64,000 nt of DNA, from NCBI GenBank assembly GCA_964019335.1, contig OZ025659.1, forward strand, positions 248,001 to 312,000. Direction: 5' to 3'. A model generated the notes under the pieces. The model saw only the letters and a program-made list of their open reading frames with translations, was not told the DNA's origin and did no database searches. How positions within the stretch are numbered: position 1 is the stretch's first letter; every line of letters begins with the position of its first letter. This DNA comes from Diplonema japonicum (taxonomy: Eukaryota > Euglenozoa > Diplonemea > Diplonemida > Diplonemidae). This document shows, piece after piece, positions 9,473 through 20,769 of this stretch. The position numbers were made by a program, and so were the translations under genes.

Positions 9473-11100
9473 CTTTTTCTTTTTTCTTTTTCTTTTTCTT
9501 TTTCTTTTTTCTTTTTCTTTTATTTTCTTTTTTATACACACCAACAAGACCAACAACGTTACCACAGGGAATGTCCTCAACAGCCTCCTGGTAACGACCC
9601 ATCATGAGAACGGTACGCTGGATGTTCTTGATAGACATGTCCTTCTTCGTCCCGTACTCGTAGTTGGGGCCCATGATCCTGGCCTTCTGTCCCTGCCTCA
9701 CCTTCCCAGAGAAGACACGACCGAAGGCAATGAACCTCCCCTTGTCAGAGGCGGGAACCATCTTCGAGACGTACATGACGAGGGGTGCGGCGGGGTCGCA
9801 GTTCTTCAATCCCTGGAAGTACTTGTCGTTGTTGGGGATGAAGGATCCGTCCTCCTGCTCCGTCAGCCCCATGTAGAGCTGGTCCGCCCTGTAGGCCTGG
9901 GCCTGCTTCGGGGAGGGAAGCTTGGTGACGATCATCTGCAGGAGGGCGTCCGAGGCGGGGAGGAACTTCTGCATGATGCACTTCAGAAGCCTCTTCTGGG
10001 TGAGCTCCTTCTCATCTCCCTTCAGCGTAATGTTCAGAGCCTTCATCATCTTCTCCATCTTGTCCTTCTTCTCGTTCATCACAGCGTCGAACAAGTTCTT
10101 GATCGGCTCCATGCAGAACTGGCAGAAGGCCCTCTGACCCCCCGCAACAGCCTCAGAGGTCCACTTCTTCCTCTTCCCGTCGAAGTAGGAGTCTCCCCAC
10201 AACCTCTTCACCATCTTGTCCTCGTCGATCCCGAACTTCACCGCGTACATCTTCGCGAACTTGTTCAGGGTGAAGGCCCACGAGTGGAGACCAGACCCGA
10301 ACCCGACCGTCCCGGCCTCCGGGTACACCTGCACGTCCCCGAGGTGCTCGTCGTTGTAGGTCGCGATCACCACGTTCACCGTCTGGATCGTCCTGAAGAA
10401 GGACTGGTACGCCTCCTCGGGGTCCAGCTGAAGCTCCAAGAGCGCACGGTCCACCTTGTTCACCATCACCACCGGCTTGATCCTCTCAGAGAGCGCCTGC
10501 CTCAGCACAGTCTCCGTCTGCACGCACACTCCCTCCACGCAGTCCACCACCACGAGTGCCCCGTCCGTCACTCGCAGAGCCGCCGTCACCTCAGACGAGA
10601 AGTCAACGTGCCCCGGGGAGTCGATCAGGTTGATCAAGAAGTCCCTCTTGTCGTTCCCGGTCAGCTTCATGAGCTGCTCGTCCGACACCAGCCTCTTCTC
10701 CACGTTGTAGTACAGAGAGATCGACGTCGACTTGATCGTGATGCAACGCTCCTGTTGTTTTTGTTTTGTTTTGTTTTGTTTTGTTTTGTTTTGGTGTTGT
10801 TTTTTTTTTTTTTTTTTTTCCTTCCTTCTTTTCTATTCTATTTTCTTCTTTTCATACCTGCTCGTCCGCACGGGTGTCCGTCAGACGCGCGTCACCGGCC
10901 TTCGCCATGGCAATGATACCGGCAGCCGCAACAAGGGAGTCGGTCAGGGTCGACTTCCCGTGGTCCACGTGCGCAATCACAGACCTTTTTTTTTTCTTTT
11001 TTTTTCCCATCCCCTTTTTTTTCTATGTGTCATACATGTTACGGATCTGCGTCGGGTGGTCCATGATGGCACGCACCTCGCCTACTGTGAAGTTCACCAT
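8028..11100 (-). CDS. EEF2: Elongation factor 2, copy 1 (7 exons)
   Basis: Full-length eEF2, the GTPase that moves tRNA-mRNA through the cytosolic ribosome. The spliced protein is 857 residues, normal for the family. Visible are the P-loop [21 protein letters not shown], and the terminal LENYYDKL. Six GT-AG introns lie at 11035-10985, 10857-10752, 9541-9414, 9241-9149, 8376-8304 and 8231-8184 (51, 106, 128, 93, 73 and 48 nt). The third contains about 14 AAC units (sense strand) beside an A/G-rich tract, and the fifth contains AAT units. The wording of the C-terminal half is very close to trypanosome EF-2 as I remember it. A second copy lies at 46217-49272. The ATG sits 15 nt after a pyrimidine tract ending ATTCAG. 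Confidence 0.96.
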
Positions 11101-11854
11101 TTTTGCTTAGATATCCTGAATGGGGTCTTACATGGTTAAGAGATAAAAAAGAGAAAAAAAGAAGAGAAAAAAAAAAAAAGCAAGACTTGAACGTATGATG
11201 AAGGAGGTATAAAAGTGTAAATAAGGTTTTGATGAAAGAAGTAAATTAAAAGGAATAAGAAAAAAAAAATACGAAACCAACCAGATAATAAAAAGTTTTT
11301 TTTAGAGTATTTTTTTGTTCTTTTTTTTTTCTTTTCTTTTGATAAGGTTCTTTAGTAAACAAGCTGGCATCAATGCAATTTTATATCGTATTGAGTATTC
11401 CCGTCCAGCGATTGGAGAAAGAAAAAAAAGAAAATTGAGTTTCCGGATGGCAACATGTAAGCTGTTTTCCTTATACCATTTCATCATTGAGACATCCACT
11501 ATGCGACCGATATTGCCAACGAACAGTTGAAAAAGACACTGGTTCGTATTTGTATTTATTTCTTTTTTTCCCGAGTTTTTTTTTTTTTTTTCTGCTTAGA
11601 AATATGAAGGTTTTCATTTGTGTAATGATGAAAAACCTCTTCTAAAAAGAAAAAGAACAGAAAAATGGGTCGTTATGTGAGTGAGGAAAAATGACAAAAA
11701 TGACAAAAATAAAAATAAAAAGGTATAAGACAACAAACATGCTTTTTAAAAAAAAACGCACTTGCCCGGCCATGTTGACTAATTCCACGTGAGAGAACCG
11801 GCCTCCCTTTTGTACTACTAGTCGGCTAAAACACACAGTCTCGCATGTGCGCAC

Positions 11855-11895
<41 letters not shown>

Positions 11896-12104
11896 AGTTA
11901 TTAGGGGAAGGCATCGCAAACCGAAACCATTTCATTTTCTGCGATTATCCAGAAAAAAAAAAAAAAATGGAGGGGGGGAAATGTTAATTATATATTTATG
12001 ACTATTTGTCTTTATTGTTCAAAGACAAAAGGTGAGTTAAAGCAAGAATCAAAAAAAATACTGAATCGCTCGGGGGGGGGGGGGGAAGAAAAATCAATTT
12101 CACC
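11101..12104. other. Intergenic, AT-rich
   Basis: No gene seen. It contains the EF-2 copy 1 acceptor region, an A-run at 11857-11893, a 14-G run near 12071-12085, and mixed A/T-rich DNA. Short phenylalanine- or lysine-rich ORFs are homopolymer artefacts. Confidence 0.5.
11116..11180 (-). promoter_or_regulatory. Candidate trans-splice acceptor of EF-2 copy 1
   Basis: On the minus strand a long T/C tract (11142-11180) is followed by ATTCAG, with AG at 11117-11116, then 15 nt to the EF-2 ATG. The equivalent stretch in front of EF-2 copy 2 is unrelated in sequence, so each copy uses its own acceptor. Confidence 0.45.
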
Positions 12105-13349
12105 TTACCCATCATAACCATTTCTATGAAGCTGCCGCCATTTCCAGCAATGCGCAAGCCCTAATGACACATCAGGGAACTTCGGCCGCCAGTTGAGCTC
12201 CTTTTGTATCCTCGAAGTGTCAGCGTAGATCTGCGGCGAATCCCCAGGCCGCCCCTCACGCACTTCCTCGATCGTGAAGTTCACACCGGTGGCCCTGCGA
12301 CACGCCGAGAGCAACTGCCTCATAGATACCCCATTACCAGTACCAACATTGTAAAGAATGGGCGGATTGCTGATTTTGGGAACGATAGCAATGTGCGCAT
12401 CAACAAGATCGGAAACATGGATAAAATCTCGAATACACGTTCCATCGGGGGTGGCGTGGTTTGTCCCTAACAAAGTCACCTTATCAATACGCCCTTCCGC
12501 CGCGTCAAGACAAGCATTTGTGATCCTCCCGTGTTGATTCTGCAATTCCCGCCTCGGCCATTCCCCCCATCTCGATTGTGGGTCGCACCCATACACGTTA
12601 AAGTACCGTAAGATCCCAACCTGAAATTTCGGGTAGGCTTTGCATATATCGTGCAAAGCAGTTTCCACCATTAGTTTTGCAGTGCCATACGGCGATACGG
12701 GTTTTGTTGGGGTGTTTTCGGTCGCTGGGAGTTTTTCAGGAGAACCGTACGTCGCGCATGTCGACGAGAAGACAAGACGGTGCACCTTGTGGGACAGCAT
12801 TTCCTCGAATAGTGTGATAGAGTTCACGGTGATATTCTTGTAATACATTAAGGGGTGCTTCATTGATTCACCGACGTAGGCGATGGCGGCAAAGTGGATG
12901 ACAACATCTACGTGTCGCGGGCCGTCTTGAAAACCTTTGCGGAGAACGGAGCGTTGCCCGATGTCGCCTTCTACGAATCTCAGGTTTATTTTTCCTTTTG
13001 TCGTGTTTTGTAGAGCTTGGATGGCGCCTCTGTTTCCTCTGCTTAGGTTGTCGATAACGGTTACATAGTGGCCGAGGTCGAGGAGTTTACCCACAGTGTG
13101 GCTGCCTATGTACCCTGCGCCGCCCGTGACTAATACGTGGCGTTGGTTTTTTGTCAGGCGTTGCTTGGTTGTTATTGGGGTGATCTTTGGTGCTTTGTTG
13201 TTGTTGTTGTCGTCCTGTTCTATAAGATTGGTGATGTGCCGGCGAGCCGCGTTTCGGCGGCCCTCTCCGTCGTTCAAGTAGAATATGCTGACCCCTGCTA
13301 CCAGGCCTATTGCCATGCAGGCTTTGATTTTCACTGCCGTTCCTTCCAT
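12105..13349 (-). CDS. UDP-glucose/UDP-pentose 4-epimerase, membrane-anchored
   Basis: Extended short-chain dehydrogenase that interconverts UDP-sugars at C4 using bound NAD (GalE/UXE family). The 414-aa protein has an N-terminal hydrophobic anchor (about residues 7-25), then the NAD-binding TGGAGYIGSH near residue 75, the Ser of SSTCATYG, and the YxxxK pair in SPYGTAKL. The domain covers the full family length to the C-terminus. The N-terminal anchor suggests a type II Golgi/ER protein like plant UDP-xylose epimerases, so the natural sugar (galactose or arabinose) cannot be decided here. The start is taken as ATG 13349. An open frame runs on upstream to 13487, but it encodes mainly Lys from A-runs and is probably 5' UTR. 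Confidence 0.9.
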   Translation of the reverse strand: MEGTAVKIKACMAIGLVAGVSIFYLNDGEGRRNAARRHITNLIEQDDNNNNKAPKITPITTKQRLTKNQRHVLVTGGAGYIGSHTVGKLLDLGHYVTVIDNLSRGNRGAIQALQNTTKGKINLRFVEGDIGQRSVLRKGFQDGPRHVDVVIHFAAIAYVGESMKHPLMYYKNITVNSITLFEEMLSHKVHRLVFSSTCATYGSPEKLPATENTPTKPVSPYGTAKLMVETALHDICKAYPKFQVGILRYFNVYGCDPQSRWGEWPRRELQNQHGRITNACLDAAEGRIDKVTLLGTNHATPDGTCIRDFIHVSDLVDAHIAIVPKISNPPILYNVGTGNGVSMRQLLSACRRATGVNFTIEEVREGRPGDSPQIYADTSRIQKELNWRPKFPDVSLGLAHCWKWRQLHRNGYDG

Positions 13350-13970
13350 GGTTTTTTTTTTTTTTTTTTTTTGTTCGCTTTTTTTTTTTGTGTGGAAAAA
13401 GTCCGGGATTTCTTTTTTTTTTCTCCTACCGGCGAACCCCCATTGCTTTTTTTTTTTTTTTTGGCAGTAGATGGGGCTATGATTCACTCCCCCAGAGAAT
13501 TGGTGTTGATCCTTATATCAAAAAGGATAAACAATAATAATGCGTGAGAAAGGGTCCTTTCTTTTTTTTCTCCCTGGGCCCTGCCGGGTTAAAAAAATCA
13601 CGGGGAGTGGGTTTAGAAATAAATAACAGGAAGAGAAGACGGGGAAAGTATAGGGTAGGGGGGATGGTGAAATGAACAATGTGAAAAAAGAGAGTGCAAG
13701 CTTGGGTGTGTGTGTGGGGGGGGGGATTTTTTTTTTAAAAAAAAGAAGAAATAGGAAACGGGAAAAGGAACCCCCCTAAATAAAAGAAGAAATAGGAGTG
13801 TGTGAAAAGGGAAGAAGAATATGGAAAAGAAAGGTTGTAATTATTTTTCCCCCCTTTAAATGTATACCCCCGTTTCTCAGGGTAGTTCTTCAAAACCTTC
13901 ACCTTTTGCAGAGAAGGTGCAAAAAAAAAAAAATGAAGGCAAAAGGTCTGTCACAATATGGAAATGGAGG

Positions 13971-14003
<33 letters not shown>

Positions 14004-14561
14004 TTTTACTATAAATAGAGTAGTGTACAAAAGGGGATTGGTCACTTTAAGGGAATAAAGGGGGGGGTAAAAAAAACGAAACCAAAGGGGGGGAAAAAAA
14101 GGAAACAAAAAATCCCTCCGTGCCCTACCCACCTCAATTTCTTTATACAAAATTAAAAATAAGAAACGTGAGAAAAAAAAAGAAAAAAAAAACAAAGCAT
14201 GCTTCCTTCATTCTTTTTATTTTTTATACATCCTCCCCACCTCTTTTTTTTTCTTCCCCTTTCACCGAAAAAATCGCTTCATTTTTTTTTCTTTAAAAAG
14301 AAGGAAACCTTAGTTTTTACACATTTCAACACCTTAATGTTTCCCTCTCTTCCCCCTCTTTCTCCCCCCCCCCCCCCCACCCCCCACCCCACCCCTCTCG
14401 CAACCTGTCCTATCCTTCTTGGTTAAACAAAAAAAAACACGAAAAAGGTTTATAATAAAAAATGGGGGGGGAAAGGGAGGCACACTTTTTTTTGGGGGGG
14501 GGTTTTTGTATTTTTTGTTTTGTTTTTGTTCTTTCTTTTTTTGTTTTGTTTTTTTGTTTGT
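13350..14561. other. Intergenic, homopolymer-rich
   Basis: No gene seen. It includes the 5' UTR of the epimerase gene, A/T runs (13971-14000 is almost pure A), a C-run at 14366-14378 and G-runs. Downstream of calcineurin A on its own strand it should hold that gene's 3' UTR. Confidence 0.5.
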
Positions 14562-15911
14562 TTAGTTGGCACTAAAGTTGGGCCGCTTCTCGTTGCCCCT
14601 GTCCATGGTTCTGGCACCTTGGAAGGTATTAATGGACTGCTTAACTGCTTCAGGGCCCTGCTGGAGCACGCCAACCGGGACCTGCCCGCCTGCAAGCCCC
14701 TTGAGAACAACAACGGATTCGTTCTCCTCACGCAGAGTCTTGAAGATTTTCGCCATCTTCCCCATCGCTATGATTTTGTTCTTAAGGTGCGCCCCGCGCT
14801 CCTGCAGCAGGTCGGGGTCCTCACTGGCGTGGTTTTCGTCAACCAAGTTCCAGATAGTGATCAACATGTCGGTAACCTTTTTTTTTTTTTATTATTTATT
14901 TTTTTTTTTTTAAATTATTATTTAACACCTTCTCCGCGACAAAAGGCATGGACCACGTGAAAGCATTCATGAAATTCGGCAGGTAGTAAGGGTGGGGGCT
15001 CGAATTGAACTGCCTGATATTCATCAGATTATTTTGGAATCTGATGATCGCGGCCTTGTTGTCGTAGCTGTCGCAATAGTTCGGCGCCGAGAAGATACAG
15101 ATCACCGACGGGAACCCCGTGGAGGACTTCTTGTACAGACGGTAGCCCTCGTCCTGCGCCTCGTGCGCCCGAATCACGGAAAGCAGATTATTCGTCACCA
15201 AAAACTGGCACACAGCATTGTATGAGAACACGTAAGAACACCCCCTCAGGTCATTATGCACGTATAACGCTTCTGGTGAGTATTCCTCCTCCTCCTCGTC
15301 CATTGGATCAGACCACAGGAGGTCGCACATCGGTCCTGATGACGGCGGTTCCCTGAATCTGTGAATTGCATTGATGTCTTCTACAGTGCGAATATCCGGC
15401 GATAACCCACCGTGTACACATAGGAATCTCCCGTTCAGTACCGACGCAATGGGAAGACAGTCAAAACAAGCCATTATTTGATCGTAGGTTGACTGGCCGT
15501 ATTTGTACAAACATTCTGCTTTGAAGTTGAAGTATGCGGTGAGGTGGCGGCACTCGTGGTTCCCGCGGAGCATAAAGAAGGTGTCGGGGTGGCGGAGCTT
15601 TACAGCCATGAGGTAGAAAACGACTTCGCAGCCAAAACAACCCCTGTCTACAAAATCACCCAGGAACAGATATTGCTGGTCATTCGGGTCTCCCCCGATC
15701 TCAAACAGTTTGCACAAATCGTAGAACTGCCCGTGGATGTCACCGCACACAGTGATCGGGTCGTTCAAGCGGAGAAGGTTGGGTTCCTTTCTCAAGATGG
15801 TCGCGGCCCTGTTCACTAGTTCCGCGGCGTCCCTTTCAGCCAGAAGACCTTCCTTTAAAAAATGCGCCTTGAGGTTTCCCAGAAGAGGCATATTTTTACT
15901 ATCGAAAACCT

Positions 15912-15967
<56 letters not shown>

Positions 15968-16070
15968 AAACCTTATTTCTAGGAAGCGGTTCCCAGTTTG
16001 GCGGCGGCACATCTGAGATCGCCCGGTCCTTCATCAACATCTTCTCCACGTTGCCTTGTTTGCCCGACAT
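14562..16070 (-). CDS. Calcineurin A (PP2B catalytic subunit), 3 exons
   Basis: Ca2+/calmodulin-dependent Ser/Thr phosphatase. Exons 16070-15972, 15909-14929 and 14876-14562 encode 464 residues. The introns are 62 nt (about 50 consecutive A) and 52 nt. Metal-site motifs GDIHGQ, GDFVDRG and RGNHE are intact. PP2B-specific features set it apart from PP1/PP2[11 protein letters not shown] with FTWSMPF at the calcineurin-B-binding helix, a calmodulin-binding-like stretch ([19 protein letters not shown]), and a C-terminal autoinhibitory-like segment ([14 protein letters not shown]). The N-terminal exon supplies the usual pre-catalytic residues, ending NKVFD. Regulation by Ca2+ and a B subunit is inferred from the family. 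No B subunit gene lies nearby. Confidence 0.95.
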
Positions 16071-17428
16071 TTCTCTTCTTTTTTTTTCTTTCTTTTTTTT
16101 TTTAAAAAAAAACCCCGCCCCACCCCTGTAAAAAAAACTTTTGACAAAATCAGAAAATTTGCTTTTTTAAAAAAAAAAAATAGGGGTGTGGGAGGTTTTG
16201 AGGTTTTTTTTGGGGGGGTAACAGTTGAGTAGGGGAAGGGGAAAGAACAATCTGATGAACCAGAACGGGAGGGGGGGGAGAAAAAAAACAAGGAAACCAC
16301 ATACAAAGAAAAAAAAAAGGGAAATTTTTTTATAATACTTAAGATCGGGGCTCATAACTCTGAGGGTGTGTTTCTAAAAAAGAATGGGGGACTTTTTAAG
16401 GGACCCAAGAAACAACAATTGTGTTCCCCCTATTTTTTGCTTAACGTCAAAAGGTGCCATAAATCAACGGAACTTTCTGGTACCAAGAAAAAAAAAGAAT
16501 AAAAATAAAACGAAAGACACCCTATAAGGAAATCCAAGGGGAGGGGGAAATGGGGGGTCAGTAAGGGAGCATGCCAATTATTTATTTATTTTCCCCTACA
16601 TCGATTGCAGACAAAAAATGGTTAGGGGGAAAAAAAATATTGGCCCCCCCCCCTTCCCCACACCGTACTTTTTCGTTCTTTTTTTTTTTGCAAAATTCTT
16701 ATTATTCAAGGTTTTCAATGCTTCTCAAAGTATCTCGCCCCCCCCCCCCCCCCCCCCTCATCCCCCCAAAAAAAAGAAAAAAGAAAAAAAGAAAAAGCGT
16801 GTCTTGAGAAGAAAATACAGTTTACAGTGTTCGTCGGGGTACAGAAACAAAAAAAAAAAGCTTTTACCACGATGACCCACCCCAAAAAAAAAGAAAAAAG
16901 AGAAGTGCTTAAAGGGGGTTTCAAGTTTGCGCTGAATTTCCCTATGTGCACACATTCTTTTTTTTTTTTTCCAACTTTTTTTTTTCATTTTTAGTAAAGG
17001 GGAAAGTGGGCAGTTGAAGAATACAATCGGAAAAAAAAAAAGGGGGTGATACAAAAGGGCGAAGAAGGGAAGGCGACGGGGAGACAAAAAAGTTTTAACG
17101 GTATAACAACAACAGGGGAGGGGAAAAGATGAATGTGGGGAGGGATGTGGAAAAGCCTGTACAACAACAAAAAAAAAAGCAAAATTTTCTTTCTTTCTTT
17201 CTTTCCCGAACATTTTCTTTTTTTTATTCATTTCTTCATTACCAGCCATCACTCCTAAAGGACTTTTTTTTTCTTTTTCTTTTTTTCCCAGTAGTCCAAG
17301 CCAAAACGCGCAAAAGAAGGAGTAGCCCCCTTGACCCTGCACCCTTTGCTTCGCCTTTACAAAAGGCTACTGCATCAAACAGGAGTGATTTAAGGCGAGA
17401 GGAGAATATAAAAAAAAAAAAAAAAAAC
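16071..17428. other. Intergenic, homopolymer-rich
   Basis: No gene seen. It is dense in A, T, C and G runs (for example a C-run of about 20 near 16738-16757). A 194-codon open frame at 16758-17342 (minus) is mostly Phe/Lys/Pro from these runs and is not accepted as a gene. Confidence 0.5.
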
Positions 17429-19028
17429 CTACCAACCACGGGAATAGTGCAAGCCCGAAGGTTGGGAGGGTGTGATCACGGAGTGTGGGTAGTAGCCAGT
17501 GTCTCTAGGAGGCGAGCACTGAGGCTGCCCAATGAGACCAACGGGCTGGTATTGCGTGGGTGGAGCACCCACAGGAGGAGTCTGGGTAGTTACCGTTCTC
17601 TGCCCACAGTACATGATCTGAGCAGGGACAGGGGCTGCCATGGCTAAGGGTGGAGGGGAGGTGGGTACGTTCGCAACTTGCCTGCTGCGGCATTTTGTGC
17701 TTCGACACCTTCTGTTCCCGCATGCAGCCTCCTTAAGCTGCTGCCGCATGCAGCTGATCTCACCTTGCTGCTGCCTCTGTGCTGCCTCCTGTCTTGACCT
17801 TTCTTCAGATTCTCTTTGAGCGTCTTCCTTTGCCCTGTAGAGCTCCTCCTGCATCAGTTCTCTCATCTGCAGCTCCTTCTTTAGATCTGCCATGTCCGCT
17901 GCTTGGCGTGCTTCTTCCAACTGTTTGTCTTTGTCCTGCAGTTCCTTCTCTGTCATCTCCCTCTGCCTGCTCACGTCGCTTTGCAGCCCGCCCAGCGCCT
18001 GCTCCAAGCTCCGTATCCTCGCCTCCAGATTGTCTTTTTCACTTTGCAGCCGCTGCTGTCCGCCCTGTGGTGTTGTTTGTTGGTTTAAAAAAGTTGGGGG
18101 GGGGGGGGGCATACCCTTAAGGACTCAGACTCCTGTTGGTACCGCGAGGCTTCGTTCTGAGCCCTTCTCAGCTCGTCTGCGATGGCCGTGTTGTTGGCTG
18201 ATGCCTGGCGTGTCACCTGCGACAGCTGCTGCTGCAGGTCCTCGATCTGCTTCCGTTGGTTGCCAAGCTGCATGCTCTGTTCAAATTCATAACTATTTTT
18301 CTTTTTGACATTACTCGTACCTGATCGTCGTACGCAGGCATATATGTAGGGACTGGCTCCATCATGGGCGGTGGGGGTGCAACCTGTGTAATAGGAGCGG
18401 GTGGTGGCGGCAGGGGAGCAGGTGGCTGCGGTGGAGGTGCCGCGTTCCCAACCGACTTCTCCTGTTCCCAGGTGCGGCAGATGTCGTTCCAGTCCTCTTC
18501 TGTGGTCTTGATGGGTGCCATGTTGGGGAGCATCTTGCTTGTCACAGTGGTGTCCTCTAAACCAAGCTCACCTCGTGCAGCGCGCATCCGGCTCCTCTGT
18601 CCTGCCATTGTCACGAACCTGTTCCAGAACTCCTCACTGGAGTGGAAGGTGGATGCACCGTGAGGGGTCGACACCACCACCACGTGAGGGTTCGCCTTCT
18701 CCCACCCTGACACGAAGCGCCTCAAGAATTCCTGATTCACAAGAACACTCTGGTCAGTGTGTGACGCATCCACATGGTAGTGGGGTCTGTTCATGGCACC
18801 AGGGTACCTCTGCACCTCTTGCACGAAATTGTTCCAAAAGTCATGGTCTGCCGGGAATGTGAAGTGGTCACTTTCCGTCACCGCCTGCGACAGCAGCGAT
18901 GCCTTTGCGGACGGCTCATCAGAGGGCTCGAACCATGGCTGTGTTTGGGTTGAATAAATAAGTAACTACCAGTTTCTGCCCCTTCATACCATCCGCGGGA
19001 TGAACGGTCCCGGGCGTTGCGATTGCAT
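17429..19028 (-). CDS. FW-repeat family protein B with coiled-coil and Pro-rich tail
   Basis: Unrecognised family, shared with the genes at 19195-20497 and 23865-25807. Exons 19028-18990, 18938-18321, 18276-18115 and 18064-17429 give 484 residues. A 13-residue leader exon starting MQSQ and ending PRM joins the module start PWFEPSDEPSAKA. The single module (about 190 aa) repeats an aromatic pattern, FW-x2-F, as FWNNFVQE, FWNRFVTM and DWNDICRTW. After the module come Pro-rich linkers, a Gln/Glu/Arg-rich coiled coil (about residues 220-390, with a MRQQLKEA...C-rich turn) and a Pro/Tyr/Gln-rich tail ending YSRGW. There is no signal peptide. Introns are 51, 44 and 50 nt; the third contains a 14-C run. 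Module DNA is almost identical to the second module of the gene at 23865-25807. Confidence 0.8.
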
Positions 19029-19194
19029 TTTGGGGGGGCTGGTCAACTCTTCTTCTTTTTTTTTTCTTCTCTTTTTCCTCTTTTCTTCCCCGCCCCCCAA
19101 CTGCTGTGGATTGAATTATTAACAGGACACTGTATATGAAGCAAGGGAAAGAAGAAGAAGGGAAGAAAAGGGGATCGCAATCATTCGATCGGTT

Positions 19195-20497
19195 TTAAGT
19201 GTTGTGCATCACTTGCGCCCACTCGTAACACATCTCTCGCCAACCTGTTTCCGTTGTTGTAACAGCCGTGCTGTGCGCGGTGCTGCTCACGGTTGTATTC
19301 TCCACGGTATCAAGATCAGTCGCGGTGCATTGCCGCCTCATCTCGCTCGCCCGTCCCACGAACCAAGGCCAGAAAACCTCGTTTGCTCGAAAGGACGAAG
19401 AAGCGAGGGGTGTAGAGACCGTCACTGTGTGCGGGTGGGCACTACACCAACTGGAGACAAAAAGCCGCAAGAACGCTGCATTGACACGCAGACCCAGCTC
19501 AGCCAACTCAACATAAGGCGGGTCCATTGCGCCTTGACGCCTCCGCGTTTCGAGAACGAGATTGCCCCGGAGATTTCTTTCCTTCAAAAAAGAGATCTGA
19601 AATGGCTGCTCCTCCCACACGCTGTCGGTGACACTGTCACCAGACAGCTCAAACCACGGCATCTGCGGCACTGGGGGAGACAGCACGTGACTCTCTTCCC
19701 GTTTCTCCCAACCAGCCATGAAGCACTTCAAGAATTCTTGGTTCACGTGAACAGCCACATCGGTGTGCGAGGCGTCCACTTGGTAGTGCGGCGGGTCCTT
19801 CGCACCAGGGTACTTCCGCATCTCCTGCATGAGGCTGCTCCAGAAACGGCGGTCAACAGGAAACGCTGCATGCGCAGTATCCTTAGCAAACTCGGGTCTG
19901 GGAGGAGCGCTCGGTGAGGGCATGGACATCCATTCCCCAAGGCACTTCTCAAGTGCCCAGGTGCGGCAGATGTCGTTCCAAACCTCTTCTGTGGTCTTGA
20001 TCGGCGTGTTGGGGAGCATCTTGCTTGTCACAGTGGTGTCCTCCAAAGCGGACCCACCACGGTTTCTCTGTCCTGCCATTGTCACGAACCTGTTCCAGAA
20101 CTCCTCACTGGAGTGGAAGGTAGATGCACCGTAAGGGGTCGACACTGTTACTAAGTGGGGGTTCGCCTTCTCCCACCCTGACACGAAGCTCCTCACGAAT
20201 TCCTGATTCACAAGAACACTCTGGTCAGTGTGTGACGCATCCACATGGTAGTGAGGCGGGTCCAAGGCCCCAGGGTACTTGTGCGCCTCCTGCACAAAGT
20301 TGTTCCAAAAGTCGCGGTTTGCCGGGAACATAAAAGGGGCACCTTCCGTCACCGTCTGCGACAGCAGCAATGCCTTTGCGGACGGCTCGTCAGAGGGCTC
20401 GAACCATGGCTGTGAAGTGACGTGCGGCTATTTTTCAACCCCCCAATACCATTAATGGTGTCACTGGGTTGGCCTGATGGGGAAAGTGTGACTGCAT
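19195..20497 (-). CDS. FW-repeat family protein C
   Basis: A member of the same unrecognised family as its neighbours. Exon 1 (20497-20450, 16 codons, MQSHFPHQ...TPLM) and exon 2 (20409-19195) are separated by a 40-nt intron; 420 residues. It carries one complete module beginning PWFEPSDEPSAKA and then at least two more diverged half-modules that keep FW-x2-F words (FWSSLMQE, FWPWFVGR), YPGAKDPPHY, VDASHTD and TTVTS. There is no signal peptide or TM segment. The short leader exon ending LM before the module exon matches the layout of the other two paralogues, which supports the start chosen. Confidence 0.8.
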
Positions 20498-20769
20498 CTC
20501 TCTTCCTCTTCCCTCCCAGCTGTTGTGATTGCGAGGTCTAAAAAAGAAGAAAAACGTGGACCCGGGTGTTCCACCTCAGGTTTGCAAGAAGGCTGTCTTA
20601 ATTGCAAAGTGGTTCCAAGACATTCGAACAACGTAGACTACGAAACAAGACCCCCCTCTACAAAAGAGAGATGGAACAGGCAAAGAAAAAAAAAAGATAA
20701 ATGTTAAACCACAACTCAATATCGACACTCCCCTTACGGGGCTCGGGGTGGGGTTCCCCCGTTCCACAA

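Noticed and set aside
9426-10916. 496-codon plus-strand open frame antisense to EF-2 (and its twin at 47615-49087)
   Set aside because: It is the shadow of the GC-biased EF-2 exons. Its product is Leu/His/Arg-rich without any domain, and it reads through EF-2 introns.
13350-13487. Upstream 46-codon extension of the epimerase
   Set aside because: It is mostly Lys from A-runs. The ATG at 13349 gives a normal N-terminal anchor.
16758-17342. 194-codon minus-strand ORF
   Set aside because: Phe/Lys/Pro runs only; no domain and no acceptor context.
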